Source: Bacteroides sp. 51
GTDB lineage: Bacteria; Bacteroidota; Bacteroidia; Bacteroidales; Bacteroidaceae
Length of the DNA stretch: 64,000 bases
NCBI RefSeq assembly: GCF_010500965.1
Contig: NZ_QVMI01000001.1
Span: 455,907 to 519,906 of the forward strand
Direction: 5' to 3'
Position numbers and translations under genes: made by a program. Numbering within the stretch: position 1 is the first letter of the stretch; each line of letters begins with the position of its first letter. The notes below the pieces were generated by a model that was not told where the DNA came from, ran no database searches, and saw only the letters and a list, made by a program, of their open reading frames with translations. Shown here in pieces: positions 1-8,388 of the stretch.

Positions 1-2
1 AA

Positions 3-590
3 GGCGTATTTAAATTCCAGTGGAATGAAGAAATGCGCTACGCGGTGAACATCGTCGTTTCCATGATACCTATCGGTATTGTAGGCGTATTCTTCAAGGA
101 TGAAGTGGCGGCTATTTTTGGCGAAGGATTGCTGCTGGTAGGCTGCATGTTGTTACTGACGGCCGTTTTGCTTACTTTCTCTTATTATGCAAAACCCAAA
201 CAGAAGGATAAAATATCGGTGAGAGATGCCTTTATAATAGGTCTGTCTCAGGCATTTGCTATCTTTCCGGGGTTGTCCCGTTCGGGCACAACGATTGCTA
301 CCGGATTGCTTTTAGGAAACAAGAAAGAAAGCATTGCTCAGTTCTCATTCCTGATGGTGCTTATCCCGATCATGGGCGAGGCGTTGCTGGATTTGATGAA
401 GGGAGGGTTTAGTCCTGCCGAGTCGGGTATTCCAACCTTGTCGCTGGTGATTGGATTCCTTGCGGCTTTTGTTTCGGGTTGCGTGGCTTGCCGTTGGATG
501 ATTAATATCGTGAAGAAAGGAAAACTTATATATTTTGCCATTTATTGTGCCATTGCAGGAGCGGTCACAATCGGGCTAACGCTTTTATAA
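3..590 (+). CDS. uppP: Undecaprenyl-diphosphatase UppP (BacA), 5' end missing
   Basis: Polytopic inner-membrane enzyme that dephosphorylates undecaprenyl diphosphate to recycle the lipid carrier for peptidoglycan and O-antigen synthesis. The reading frame is already open at the first bases, so the N-terminal part, including the first catalytic Glu-rich motif, lies outside the window. The second signature is visible: [14 protein letters not shown], the PGxSRSxxT phosphate-binding motif. Several hydrophobic helices follow and the protein ends in a membrane segment. Directly upstream of truB, as in many Bacteroidales. The 196 visible codons would be roughly the last three quarters of a typical 265-aa UppP. 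Identity is secure; only the truncation limits it. Confidence 0.95.
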   Translation, partial: GVFKFQWNEEMRYAVNIVVSMIPIGIVGVFFKDEVAAIFGEGLLLVGCMLLLTAVLLTFSYYAKPKQKDKISVRDAFIIGLSQAFAIFPGLSRSGTTIATGLLLGNKKESIAQFSFLMVLIPIMGEALLDLMKGGFSPAESGIPTLSLVIGFLAAFVSGCVACRWMINIVKKGKLIYFAIYCAIAGAVTIGLTLL

Positions 591-685
591 GTTATAAGTT
601 TTGAGTTTGGAGTTTTGAGTTGCCATGCGGTACATTGGCTCATAACGCTAACTCATAACTCAAAACTCATAACTCAAAACTGAAT
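591..685. repeat. AGTTTTGAG-type imperfect inverted repeat between uppP and truB
   Basis: The whole uppP-truB gap is built from variants of AGTTTTGAGTT and AGTTATAAG on the left and AACTCAAAACT / AACTCATAACT on the right, with CCATGCGG in the middle. The same words recur between dcuC and the LRR lipoprotein gene at 49222-49371. It could fold as a long hairpin, but it is not followed by a T-run and ends a few bases before the truB start. I class it as an intergenic palindromic repeat. Confidence 0.75.
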
Positions 686-1396
686 ATGAATTTTAAAAAA
701 GGAGAAGTACTTTACTTTGATAAACCGCTGACGTGGACGTCGTTCAATTTGGTGTCTCGTGTGCGGTATCATTTAAGCAGGAAACTGGGAGTAAAGAAGT
801 TGAAGGTTGGTCATGCCGGTACGTTAGACCCCCTGGCAACGGGGGTAATGATTATTTGTACGGGCAAGGCAACCAAACGGATAGAAGAGTTTCAATATCA
901 TACCAAAGAGTACGTGGCTACCATACAGCTTGGTGCAACCACGCCATCGTATGATTTGGAGAAAGAGATAGACGCTACCTACCCTACGGAGCATATTACC
1001 GAAGAAATGGTGGCAGAGATGTTGAAGAAGTTTATAGGCGAAATCTGGCAAACGCCGCCGGCTTTTTCGGCCTGTAAAGTAGATGGAACCCGCGCCTATG
1101 ACCTGGCTAGGAAGGGAAAGGAAGTAGACCTGAAACCCAAACTGCTGGTCATCGACGAGATAGAGCTGTTGGAGTGTAATCTGCCGGAGATTAAGATCCG
1201 TGTAGTGTGTAGTAAAGGAACCTATATCCGCGCCTTGGCTCGCGATATTGGAGAGGCGCTCGGTAGCGGCGCTCACCTCACCGGACTGATCCGCACCCGT
1301 ATTGGGGAGATCACACTCGATAAATGTATGGATGTTGACACCTTCCCTGAGTGGTTGGAGCAGCAGACGATTGAAATGGAAGAAGATAAGATTTAA
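686..1396 (+). CDS. truB: tRNA pseudouridine(55) synthase TruB
   Basis: Converts U55 in the T-loop of tRNAs to pseudouridine. The catalytic block [14 protein letters not shown] is present at residues 42-55, with the nucleophilic Asp at D48. Downstream motifs also fit, including [19 protein letters not shown] near residue 178, where the tRNA-contacting loop sits. At 236 aa it is the shorter TruB form without a long C-terminal PUA extension, usual in Bacteroidetes. queA follows after 11 nt, so the two tRNA-modification genes are very likely cotranscribed with uppP upstream. Confidence 0.97.
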   Translation: MNFKKGEVLYFDKPLTWTSFNLVSRVRYHLSRKLGVKKLKVGHAGTLDPLATGVMIICTGKATKRIEEFQYHTKEYVATIQLGATTPSYDLEKEIDATYPTEHITEEMVAEMLKKFIGEIWQTPPAFSACKVDGTRAYDLARKGKEVDLKPKLLVIDEIELLECNLPEIKIRVVCSKGTYIRALARDIGEALGSGAHLTGLIRTRIGEITLDKCMDVDTFPEWLEQQTIEMEEDKI

Positions 1397-1407
1397 AAAG
1401 AAAGAAT

Positions 1408-2463
1408 ATGAAACTATCGCAATTCAAGTTTAAACTACCGGAGGATAAGATTGCCCTGCATCCGGCGAAGTACAGAGACGAGTCTCGCTTAATGGTTCTT
1501 CATCGCGAAACCGGAGAGATTGAGCACAAAGTGTTTAAGGACATCATGGATTATTTTGATGATAAAGACGTGTTTATCTTCAACGACACCAAGGTATTCC
1601 CCGCCCGCCTGTATGGAAACAAAGAAAAAACCGGCGCTCGCATTGAGGTATTCCTGCTTCGTGAGTTGAACGAAGAGCTGCGGTTGTGGGATGTATTGGT
1701 TGACCCGGCACGTAAAATCCGTATCGGCAACAAGCTTTACTTTGGCGATGACGATTCGATGGTGGCCGAGGTAATCGACAACACCACCTCGCGCGGTCGT
1801 ACGCTTCGTTTCTTGTATGATGGTCCGCACGACGAGTTTAAGAAAGCCTTGTATGCGCTGGGCGAAACACCACTGCCGCATACCATCGTTAACCGTCCGG
1901 TAGAACCCGAAGATGCCGAACGTTTCCAGTCTATCTTCGCGAAAAACGAAGGCGCTGTAACTGCTCCTACTGCCAGTCTGCACTTTAGCCGCGAACTGCT
2001 GAAACGCTTGGAAATCAAAGGTATTAACTTTGCATACGTCACGCTTCATGCTGGTTTGGGTAACTTCCGCGATATTGATGTGGAAGACCTGACCAAGCAC
2101 AAAATGGACTCCGAACAAATGGTGGTTAACGATGAAGCTGTGCGCATTGTGAACAACGCCAAAGACCTGCGCCGCAATGTTTGCGCCGTTGGAACAACCG
2201 TGATGCGTGCCATTGAAAGCACCGTAAGCACCGACGGGCATCTGAAAACTTACGAAGGCTGGACCAATAAGTTCATCTTCCCTCCTTACGATTTCACCGT
2301 GGCCAACAGCATGGTGTCTAACTTCCACATGCCACTATCGACCTTGTTGATGATTGTTGCAGCGTTTGGTGGTTACGATCAGGTGATGAACGCATACCAG
2401 GTAGCTTTGAAAGAAGATTATCGCTTTGGTACATATGGCGATGCTATGCTTATCGTAAAATAA
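1408..2463 (+). CDS. queA: SAM:tRNA ribosyltransferase-isomerase QueA
   Basis: Transfers and isomerises the ribosyl part of S-adenosylmethionine onto preQ1 at position 34 of tRNA, giving epoxyqueuosine. Family hallmarks are visible: an N-terminal block with [20 protein letters not shown], then [13 protein letters not shown], the central PTASLHF motif and the C-terminal [18 protein letters not shown]. 351 aa is typical. It sits 6 nt before folK in a tight truB-queA-folK string. Confidence 0.97.
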   Translation: MKLSQFKFKLPEDKIALHPAKYRDESRLMVLHRETGEIEHKVFKDIMDYFDDKDVFIFNDTKVFPARLYGNKEKTGARIEVFLLRELNEELRLWDVLVDPARKIRIGNKLYFGDDDSMVAEVIDNTTSRGRTLRFLYDGPHDEFKKALYALGETPLPHTIVNRPVEPEDAERFQSIFAKNEGAVTAPTASLHFSRELLKRLEIKGINFAYVTLHAGLGNFRDIDVEDLTKHKMDSEQMVVNDEAVRIVNNAKDLRRNVCAVGTTVMRAIESTVSTDGHLKTYEGWTNKFIFPPYDFTVANSMVSNFHMPLSTLLMIVAAFGGYDQVMNAYQVALKEDYRFGTYGDAMLIVK

Positions 2464-2469
2464 AAACCG

Positions 2470-2958
2470 ATGGCGAGGGTATATCTTGGACTTGGCACCA
2501 ATCTGGGCGATAAGGAAAAGAATCTTCGCGAAGCCATACAAAAAATAGAAGAGCGGGTAGGGGATATACATTCCTTATCCGCTTTTTATGCAACCGCACC
2601 CTGGGGGTTTGAGTCGGAAAACACTTTCTTGAATGCTGCCGCTTGTGTAGAAACCCTTCTCTCTCCCCGTGAGCTGTTGACCGTAACCCAACAAATAGAA
2701 CGGGAAATCGGCAGGACTACGAAGTCCGTAAACCACGCCTATGCCGACAGGTTAATTGATGTTGACCTGCTGATGTATGACGATCTGATTATCAATGAAC
2801 CTGATCTCGTTCTTCCACACCCTTTGATGCACGAACGCCGGTTTGTTATGGAACCGCTTGCAGAAATTGCTCCCGATCTGGTACATCCTGTTTTGACCAC
2901 CGGCAAAGCACCCGGGTCAAGACCCATCACAATGAGAGAACTGTTTGAAGCTATATAA
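2470..2958 (+). CDS. folK: HPPK pyrophosphokinase FolK
   Basis: 2-amino-4-hydroxy-6-hydroxymethyldihydropteridine diphosphokinase, which transfers pyrophosphate from ATP to the pterin in folate synthesis. It begins VYLGLGTNLGDKEKNL, the standard N-terminal strand and turn, then has WGFESENTFLNAAACVET. The HPPK signature follows: a D-R-x-I-D-V-D-L-L core around residue 95 and LPHPLMHERRFVMEPLAEIAPD. 162 aa is normal. The stop codon is followed by a 344-nt non-coding stretch, so this is the end of the operon. Confidence 0.96.
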   Translation: MARVYLGLGTNLGDKEKNLREAIQKIEERVGDIHSLSAFYATAPWGFESENTFLNAAACVETLLSPRELLTVTQQIEREIGRTTKSVNHAYADRLIDVDLLMYDDLIINEPDLVLPHPLMHERRFVMEPLAEIAPDLVHPVLTTGKAPGSRPITMRELFEAI

Positions 2959-2992
2959 TAGAGCAGTTCCGGGCTATATAGCAGAGCGACTT

Positions 2993-3080
2993 TGAGAAAC
3001 TTTCTCATTGTTCGTGAGAAACTTTCTCAGCATGAATGAGGTACTTTCTCAAGATGAATGAGAAACTTTCTCGCCGAACA
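2993..3080. repeat. Four tandem 22-bp units with palindromic core TGAGAAACTTTCTCA
   Basis: Units start at 2993, 3015, 3037 and 3059, each exactly 22 bp. Each carries TGAGAAACTTTCTC or a close variant (TGAGGTACTTTCTC in unit 3), a dyad-symmetric core, followed by a variable tail of about 7 bp. The same core recurs at 42451-42500. The rest of the 2959-3302 gap contains the metK promoter and riboswitch. Confidence 0.85.
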
Positions 3081-3133
3081 AATGCTTTGGCTAAACCTGG
3101 CGCAATGCCTCGCTGCTTAAAACTCCTTAAATA

Positions 3134-3166
3134 TTGCTCACCTTTATAATATAATCCTTATCTTTG
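3134..3166 (+). promoter_or_regulatory. Predicted Bacteroidetes promoter for metK
   Basis: TATCTTTG at 3159-3166 matches the -7 consensus TAnnTTTG. A TTG at 3134-3136 sits 22 nt upstream, close to the usual 19-21. Transcription would begin just before the riboswitch P1 stem at 3181. Confidence 0.65.
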
Positions 3167-3180
3167 TATCGAAATCGAAA

Positions 3181-3232
3181 TGTGGAAAGATTTGAGTAGC
3201 TTGCAACCACAGAAAAAAATGCTAAAACAACA
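3181..3232 (+). promoter_or_regulatory. SAM-II (SAM-alpha) riboswitch upstream of metK
   Basis: P1 is TGTGG (3181-3185) pairing with CCACA (3207-3211). The enclosed strand carries GATTTGA and CTTGCAA. The pseudoknot is TAGC (3197-3200) pairing with GCTA (3221-3224), followed by AAAACAA. This spacing and the GATTT...TTGCAA...AATGCTAAAA words are those of the SAM-II aptamer. That class binds S-adenosylmethionine, usually to shut off translation or transcription of methionine/SAM genes. The position between the promoter and metK fits feedback control by the product of the enzyme. The call rests on hand pairing, not a covariance search. Confidence 0.85.
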
Positions 3233-3302
3233 TTCCTTTCTGTGCCGTCCGCATATCTCTACTCATTTGACTTCCCGATTATAAAACTTAATTCTCAATT
3301 AA

Positions 3303-4595
3303 ATGAGTTATTTATTCACATCCGAATCGGTGTCCGAAGGACACCCCGACAAAGTGGCCGATCAAATATCGGACGCTGTACTGGACGAGCTGTTGGCATA
3401 CGACCCCAGCTCCAAGGTAGCTTGCGAAACCCTGGTAACTACCGGACAGGTAGTACTGGCTGGAGAAGTGAAATCCGAAGCCTATGTAGACCTCCAAGAA
3501 GTAGCCCGCCAAGTAATCAAGCGCATTGGTTACACCAAAGGCGAGTACATGTTCGAAGGAAACTCTTGCGGTGTTTTCTCTGCCATACACGAGCAGAGCG
3601 CAGATATTAACCGCGGTGTAGAGCGCAAAGATCCTATGGAACAAGGCGCAGGCGACCAAGGTATGATGTTCGGTTACGCAACCAACGAAACCGAAAACTA
3701 CATGCCACTCTCACTCGATCTCTCGCACCGCATTCTGCAAGTTCTGGCAGACATCCGCCGCGAAGAAAAAGTGATGACCTATCTGCGTCCCGATGCCAAG
3801 AGCCAGGTGACGATCGAATATGACGACAGCGGTAAACCGGTACGTATAGACACCATCGTAGTCTCTACCCAGCACGATGACTTTATCCAACCCGCCGACG
3901 ATTCGGTAGAAGCCCAGTTGAAAGCAGATGAAGAAATGCTGGCCGTTATCCGCAAAGACGTCATTGACATCCTGATGCCCCGCGTTATTGCTTCAATCAA
4001 TCACCCCGAAGTATTGGCGTTGTTCAATGATCAGATCACGTACCACGTCAATCCAACCGGCAAATTCGTAATCGGTGGTCCTCACGGCGATACCGGGCTG
4101 ACCGGCCGTAAAATCATCGTAGATACTTACGGCGGCAAAGGCGCTCATGGCGGTGGAGCTTTCTCGGGCAAAGACCCTAGCAAGGTAGACCGCAGCGCAG
4201 CATATGCCGTACGCCATATCGCCAAAAACCTTGTAGCCGCCGGTGTGGCCGACGAGATACTGGTGCAGGTATCATACGCCATCGGCGTAGCCCGCCCTAT
4301 CAACATCTATGTGAACACCTACGGACGTAGCTGTGTAACATTGAGCGACGGCGATATCGCCCGGAAGATCGAAGAACTATTCGATCTTCGTCCCAAAGCG
4401 ATCGAAGACCGCTTGAAACTGCGTAACCCGATTTACAGCGAAACAGCTGCCTACGGACACATGGGCCGCGAACCCCGTACCGTAACCAAACGTTTCAGCT
4501 CCCGCTATCAGGCAGATAAAGTGCTGGAGGTAGAACTCTTCACCTGGGAAAAACTGGATTATGTAGACAAGGTGAAAGCCGCCTTTGGTTTGTAA
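3303..4595 (+). CDS. metK: S-adenosylmethionine synthetase MetK
   Basis: Makes SAM from methionine and ATP. The N-terminal signature [19 protein letters not shown] contains the ATP-binding His. [12 protein letters not shown] and [19 protein letters not shown] are the two remaining family motifs. At 430 aa it is longer than the E. coli enzyme (about 384), which is usual for Bacteroidetes MetK, with extra residues around 170-200. It is transcribed alone, downstream of a SAM-II riboswitch and upstream of a strong terminator. Confidence 0.97.
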   Translation: MSYLFTSESVSEGHPDKVADQISDAVLDELLAYDPSSKVACETLVTTGQVVLAGEVKSEAYVDLQEVARQVIKRIGYTKGEYMFEGNSCGVFSAIHEQSADINRGVERKDPMEQGAGDQGMMFGYATNETENYMPLSLDLSHRILQVLADIRREEKVMTYLRPDAKSQVTIEYDDSGKPVRIDTIVVSTQHDDFIQPADDSVEAQLKADEEMLAVIRKDVIDILMPRVIASINHPEVLALFNDQITYHVNPTGKFVIGGPHGDTGLTGRKIIVDTYGGKGAHGGGAFSGKDPSKVDRSAAYAVRHIAKNLVAAGVADEILVQVSYAIGVARPINIYVNTYGRSCVTLSDGDIARKIEELFDLRPKAIEDRLKLRNPIYSETAAYGHMGREPRTVTKRFSSRYQADKVLEVELFTWEKLDYVDKVKAAFGL

Positions 4596-4624
4596 TCAGC
4601 GTAGCTTTACAGCTATTTATTATA

Positions 4625-4670
4625 GAAAGGCCATACTCCACAAAATGGAAGTCTGGCCTTTCTTCTTTAT
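4625..4670 (+). terminator. Intrinsic terminator after metK
   Basis: GAAAGGCCA (4625-4633) pairs with TGGCCTTTC (4654-4662), with ACT/AGT extending the stem, followed by TTCTTTAT. It lies 30 nt after the metK stop. Confidence 0.85.
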
Positions 4671-4689
4671 GAATTTTGAAACACAGATT

Positions 4690-4745
4690 AACGCAGATTC
4701 TCACAGATTATTATATTATCAAATTAATCTGTGAGAATCTGCGTT
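4690..4745. repeat. Perfect 21-bp inverted repeat (ACGCAGATTCTCACAGATTA)
   Basis: Arms at 4690-4710 and 4725-4745 are exact reverse complements around a 14-nt AT-rich loop. The CACAGATTAACGCAGATT words also run a few bases outside the left arm. It is distinct from the metK terminator just upstream. I treat it as an intergenic palindromic repeat. Confidence 0.85.
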
Positions 4746-4769
4746 TCAAAATCAATAATCCTCTTCCTG

Positions 4770-4801
4770 TTGCGAGAATCCCTAAAGTTTCCGTATTTTT
4801 G
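4770..4801 (+). promoter_or_regulatory. Predicted promoter of the LOG gene
   Basis: TTG at 4770-4772, 21 nt, then TATTTTTG at 4794-4801, a good match to the Bacteroidetes promoter. The start codon at 4824 is 22 nt further on, which argues for that start rather than the longer frame upstream. Confidence 0.65.
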
Positions 4802-4823
4802 TACTTCTAAAAACCATACTCCG

Positions 4824-5411
4824 ATGAACAACATACAATCCGTCTGCGTATACTGCGCTTCAAGTACAAAAATAGATAAAGCATACTTCGATGCCGCCGA
4901 AGAATTGGGGCACCTTTTAGGCGAAAAACACATTCGTTTAATCAACGGAGCCGGAAGTATGGGTCTGATGCGTACCGTATCTGATGCCACCCTCGCAGCA
5001 GGCGGCGAAGTGACCGGTGTTATCCCCCGGTTTATGGTAGAGCAAGGCTGGCAACACAATGGGCTGACCGAACTGATAGAAGTAGAAGACATGCACGAGC
5101 GCAAGCAAACAATGGCCACTCTGAGCGATGCTGTTATTGCCCTGCCCGGAGGCATTGGTACGCTCGAAGAACTGCTGGAAATCATTACCTGGAAACAGCT
5201 CGGGCTTTACCTGAACCCCATTGTCATTCTCAACATAAACGGCTATTTTGATCTCCTTCTCGATATGCTGGAAAAGGCCATAGACGAAAACTTCATGCGC
5301 CGCCAGCATGGCGATATCTGGATGGTGGCAAATACTCCGGCAGACGCCATTGAAGCTATACATAACACACCGGTATGGGATGAATCTATCCGTAAATTTG
5401 CGGCAATATGA
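4824..5411 (+). CDS. LOG-family (TIGR00730) protein, putative nucleotide-5'-monophosphate phosphoribohydrolase
   Basis: Rossmann-like protein of the lysine-decarboxylase-like/LOG family. Characterised members cleave the N-glycosidic bond of nucleoside monophosphates, releasing ribose 5-phosphate. The signature PGGIGTLEELLEI (PGGxGTxxE) is present near residue 108, and an early NGAGSMGLM matches the usual GGGxxGLMG phosphate loop. The frame extends 31 codons upstream, but those codons run through the inverted repeat and promoter; the start MNNIQSVCVYCASS matches the family. 195 aa. Overlaps the next gene by ATGA. The substrate here is not determined. Confidence 0.88.
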   Translation: MNNIQSVCVYCASSTKIDKAYFDAAEELGHLLGEKHIRLINGAGSMGLMRTVSDATLAAGGEVTGVIPRFMVEQGWQHNGLTELIEVEDMHERKQTMATLSDAVIALPGGIGTLEELLEIITWKQLGLYLNPIVILNINGYFDLLLDMLEKAIDENFMRRQHGDIWMVANTPADAIEAIHNTPVWDESIRKFAAI

Positions 5412-6103
5412 TGAATATTCCTATTCCCTATACCCCGAAAGCTGACGATGGCATTGCAATTATCCTGCTATGCTGCTTCTTCCTTTCCGCTTTTGTGCTG
5501 GCAAAGACCAAGAAGTTCCTCTGGCAACAGGGTAATAACTTTATTCTACATAAAGACAGGACCAGCATCTTCTCCTCGTCAACCGCAACTGATGTCCACT
5601 ATTTGTTATTGTTGGTACTACAAACATGCATTCTTTCGGGGATATGTTTCTTCAATTATTTTGATAATGACAACCCGCTTTTGGTGCAACAAATTCATCC
5701 CTATTTGTTACTAGGAACCTACACAGGTGTCTGTCTTGTTTATATTATTTTGAAGTGGTTAATGTACTCCTTTCTGGGGTGGGTTTTCCTTGACCGGGGA
5801 GTCACCGACATGTGGCTGGAGTCCTATTCTACTATCATTTACTATCTTGGATTCGCCCTTTTCCCCTTTGTTCTCTTCCTTGTATATTTCGACTTAAACA
5901 CCGATATAATGGTCATAATCGGCCTCGGTTTCATAATTTTAGCTAAATTATTGATTTTCTACAAATGGTTAAAGTTTTTTTTCAATAATATCTATGGGCT
6001 TCTGCTATTAATTTTGTACTTTTGTGCCCTTGAAATTATACCCTGTTTTATATATTATCAGGTGTTGATCAAGATCAATAGTTTATTGTTATTAAAAATT
6101 TAG
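5408..6103 (+). CDS. DUF4271-type integral membrane protein
   Basis: 231 aa, very hydrophobic, with about six predicted membrane spans and a charged segment after the first (AKTKKFLWQQGNN). It resembles the DUF4271 family, which in Bacteroidales regularly precedes the uroporphyrinogen-III synthase gene. The start overlaps the LOG stop by 4 nt and hemD begins 4 nt after its stop, so all three are translated from one message. Function is unknown; the conserved position suggests, but does not prove, a link to tetrapyrrole or envelope metabolism. Confidence 0.75.
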   Translation: MMNIPIPYTPKADDGIAIILLCCFFLSAFVLAKTKKFLWQQGNNFILHKDRTSIFSSSTATDVHYLLLLVLQTCILSGICFFNYFDNDNPLLVQQIHPYLLLGTYTGVCLVYIILKWLMYSFLGWVFLDRGVTDMWLESYSTIIYYLGFALFPFVLFLVYFDLNTDIMVIIGLGFIILAKLLIFYKWLKFFFNNIYGLLLLILYFCALEIIPCFIYYQVLIKINSLLLLKI

Positions 6104-6107
6104 GAAG

Positions 6108-6860
6108 TTGAAAATTAAAAAAGTACTAGTGTCACAGCCAAAGCCTGCGTCCGAGAAATCTCCTTATTACGATATCGCAGAGAAATACGGAGTAAAAATA
6201 AATTTCCGCCCTTTCATTAAGGTTGAGGCTCTTCCTGCAAAAGAGTTCAGACAACAAAAAATCACGATCCTGGATCATACCGCCGTTATCTTTACGTCGC
6301 GTCATGCCATTGATCATTTTTTCAATCTGTGTACTGAGATGCGCATTACGATCCCTGAAACCATGAAGTATTTTTGTGTGACAGAGGCAGTGGCGCTTTA
6401 CATACAGAAGTATGTGCAATATCGCAAACGCAAGATATTCTTCGGGCAAACCGGAAAGATCGAAGATCTGGCTCCAGCTATCACCAAACATAGTGGAGAA
6501 ACATTCCTGACTCCAATGTCTGATGTGCACAACGACGATGTGAAGAATCTGCTGGACAAGTTGAAGGTGAAACATAACGAAGTGGTTATGTATCGTACCG
6601 TAAGCAATGATTTTGGTCAGGACGAAGAATTCGATTATGATATGTTGGTGTTCTTTAGCCCTGCCGGAGTAACATCGCTACAAAAGAATTTCCCCGACTT
6701 TGATCAAAAAGATATAAAGATCGGTACTTTCGGATCGACCACTGCACAAGCCGTTCGCGATGCAGGATTACGTCTGGATCTTGAAGCTCCTACCGTACAG
6801 GCTCCCTCTATGACAGCCGCGCTCGATATGTTTATTAAGGAAAACAACAAGGAAAAATAA
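6108..6860 (+). CDS. hemD: Uroporphyrinogen-III synthase HemD
   Basis: Closes and inverts ring D of hydroxymethylbilane to give uroporphyrinogen III. The two-lobed HemD fold is suggested by the N-terminal KKVLVSQPKPASEKSP, ...AVIFTSRHAIDHFF in lobe 1, and LVFFSPAGVTSLQKNFP then IGTFGSTTAQAV in lobe 2. The start is a TTG codon: no in-frame ATG occurs until more than 60 residues later, and KIKKVLVSQPKP is the conserved beginning. GGAAG lies immediately before the TTG. 250 aa. A terminator follows. Confidence 0.9.
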   Translation: MKIKKVLVSQPKPASEKSPYYDIAEKYGVKINFRPFIKVEALPAKEFRQQKITILDHTAVIFTSRHAIDHFFNLCTEMRITIPETMKYFCVTEAVALYIQKYVQYRKRKIFFGQTGKIEDLAPAITKHSGETFLTPMSDVHNDDVKNLLDKLKVKHNEVVMYRTVSNDFGQDEEFDYDMLVFFSPAGVTSLQKNFPDFDQKDIKIGTFGSTTAQAVRDAGLRLDLEAPTVQAPSMTAALDMFIKENNKEK

Positions 6861-6883
6861 ACAAAGAGGTTTAAAAACGAATT

Positions 6884-6930
6884 AACGGTTAGTGGTTAGC
6901 TTGGGAGTTGATTACTAACCGTTTTTTAGT
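6884..6930 (+). terminator. Intrinsic terminator after hemD
   Basis: AACGGTTAGT (6884-6893) pairs with ACTAACCGTT (6914-6923), followed by TTTTAGTTTT. It separates hemD from rnpA, whose start lies 20 nt beyond the right arm. Confidence 0.8.
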
Positions 6931-6942
6931 TTTCTCAACGAT

Positions 6943-7329
6943 ATGGATAAAAACACGCTGTGTAAAGCCGAACGACTCTGTAGTAAAATACAGATAGAAA
7001 AACTGTTTGCCGGTGGATCGAAGTCTTTCTCGGTCTATCCGCTACGTGTAGTATTCATGCCTATGGAAAAGACGGAAGGAAGTTTGGCCTCCATATTAAT
7101 AAGCGTCCCCAAGAAGCGCTTTAAGCGAGCGGTAAAACGCAACCGTGTGAAACGTCAGATCCGAGAGGCTTATCGTAAGAACAAACATGAACTTCTGCAC
7201 TTCCTCGATGAGAAAGCGGAGGGAATGGCCGTCGCTTTTATCTATCTGTCCGATGAACTGGTCTTGACGGACGAAATAGAGAAGAAAATGAAAGTACTGC
7301 TGGCGCGAATCATAGAGAAGTCAGTATGA
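6943..7329 (+). CDS. rnpA: Ribonuclease P protein component RnpA
   Basis: Small basic protein that assists the RNase P RNA in 5' maturation of tRNA precursors. The RNR-box region [18 protein letters not shown] (around residues 65-82) is the diagnostic RNA-binding motif. 128 aa. Its last codon overlaps the start of yidD (ATGA). dnaA and rpmH are not adjacent here, unlike many other phyla. Note that RNase P works on tRNA-like precursors such as those described at 56.2-56.7 kb. Confidence 0.95.
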   Translation: MDKNTLCKAERLCSKIQIEKLFAGGSKSFSVYPLRVVFMPMEKTEGSLASILISVPKKRFKRAVKRNRVKRQIREAYRKNKHELLHFLDEKAEGMAVAFIYLSDELVLTDEIEKKMKVLLARIIEKSV

Positions 7330-7547
7330 AAAGGCTGATATCCTACATATTGCTTGCGCCAATTTACTTCTACCGGGCGTGTATCTCACCTCTTACGCCT
7401 CCATCCTGTAGGTTCACTCCTACTTGCTCTCAGTATGCCATAGAAGCGATTAAGAAGCATGGGCCGTTTAAGGGACTCTATTTGGCAGTTCGAAGGATTT
7501 TGCGTTGCCATCCCTGGGGTGGCTCAGGCTATGACCCGGTACCCTAA
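7326..7547 (+). CDS. yidD: Membrane protein insertion efficiency factor YidD
   Basis: 73-aa protein with the typical Cys-rich motif [17 protein letters not shown] and the C-terminal [13 protein letters not shown]. It begins with an amphipathic hydrophobic segment ([17 protein letters not shown]) that holds it at the inner face of the membrane. The family helps YidC insert membrane proteins. Overlaps rnpA by 4 nt, the classical rnpA-yidD arrangement. Confidence 0.96.
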   Translation: MKRLISYILLAPIYFYRACISPLTPPSCRFTPTCSQYAIEAIKKHGPFKGLYLAVRRILRCHPWGGSGYDPVP

Positions 7548-7558
7548 AGGGTAATACT

Positions 7559-7629
7559 TGTAGGGGCGATTCGCGAACCGTCCAATATACAGGAAACCAT
7601 TTCCGGGCGCTTCACGATGCGCCCCTACA
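7559..7629. repeat. Inverted repeat TGTAGGGGCG...CGCCCCTACA
   Basis: Perfect 10-bp arms at 7559-7568 and 7620-7629. Inside are the words TTCGCGAACCG and GGGCGCTTCACGATGCGCC, imperfect copies of one palindrome. A related perfect palindrome occurs at 41503-41522. Confidence 0.75.
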
Positions 7630-7645
7630 GCGATATCAAAACTAT

Positions 7646-8296
7646 ATGGAATTATTAGATATACATACGCATCATCTTTCAACTGAACCAGGGCAGGCTA
7701 TACAAAACGTTTTCCCTGCGGACTTTGCACCCCGGCCTAATCAATATTATTCAGTGGGGTATCATCCTTGGTATCTATCTAAAGACGGTTCAGAAGATTG
7801 GCAATTATTGAATGAAATCATAGCAAATCCTCAAGTTCTGGCTGTAGGTGAAGCAGGTCTGGATAAAGTAACCGAGGTAGACTATTCAATACAACATATC
7901 GCTTTTGAACGGCAAGTCGCAATGGCTATCCAAGTTCATAAACCACTTGTTATCCATTGCGTGCGCAGCTACAACGAGGTTGTGGAACTGAAGAAAGCGC
8001 TAAAGCCTACCAACCCTTGGATCATTCATGGTTTCCGTGGAAAGAAAGAACTGGCTAAGCAGTTGACCGATCATGGTATATATCTTTCTTACGGTTTCAA
8101 ATTCCAGGAAGAAGCCCTTCGTACTACCCCATTGAATATGTTATTCCTGGAAACGGATGAGAGCGATCTGGATATTCATCTCCTATACCAACAGGTTGCC
8201 GATCATTTATCTCTTTCTGTCAGTGAATTAACAGAAAGGGTGCAGGAAAACATCAGCAACGTCTTTTTTAGTAACAAGAGTTGCTTGTTCAAATAA
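7646..8296 (+). CDS. TatD-family metal-dependent hydrolase (putative DNase)
   Basis: Amidohydrolase-like TIM barrel of the TatD family. Metal-ligand motifs in order: DIHTHH at residues 5-10 (HxH), GEAGLDK near 70, HKPLVIHCVRSYNEV near 109, IIHGFRG near 131 and LFLETDESD near 170. At 216 aa it is about 40-50 residues shorter than canonical TatD and matches a compact form common in Bacteroidetes. Members are 3'-5' exonucleases or deoxyribonucleases; the exact substrate here is unknown. It stands alone between a repeat and the tyrS promoter. Confidence 0.85.
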   Translation: MELLDIHTHHLSTEPGQAIQNVFPADFAPRPNQYYSVGYHPWYLSKDGSEDWQLLNEIIANPQVLAVGEAGLDKVTEVDYSIQHIAFERQVAMAIQVHKPLVIHCVRSYNEVVELKKALKPTNPWIIHGFRGKKELAKQLTDHGIYLSYGFKFQEEALRTTPLNMLFLETDESDLDIHLLYQQVADHLSLSVSELTERVQENISNVFFSNKSCLFK

Positions 8297-8311
8297 AGAG
8301 TCGTACTTTTG
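8281..8311 (+). promoter_or_regulatory. Predicted tyrS promoter
   Basis: TTG (8281-8283), 20 nt, TACTTTTG (8304-8311), matching the Bacteroidetes consensus. The upstream element lies in the last codons of the TatD gene. The leader to the tyrS ATG is about 75 nt and contains the small palindrome CCCCTTAAGGGG. Confidence 0.65.
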
Positions 8312-8388
8312 TACACACCCCTTAAGGGGCATAGTATTTTAATTTAATAATTTAAAAACTCGCAGCGGCACGTTGCCGCTATCATTCG

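Noticed and set aside
2993-3080. CRISPR array
   Set aside because: Units are contiguous 22-mers with no unique spacers of constant length, and no cas genes are present.
3242-3610. 122-codon frame overlapping the start of metK
   Set aside because: Out of frame with metK and covers its leader; shadow.
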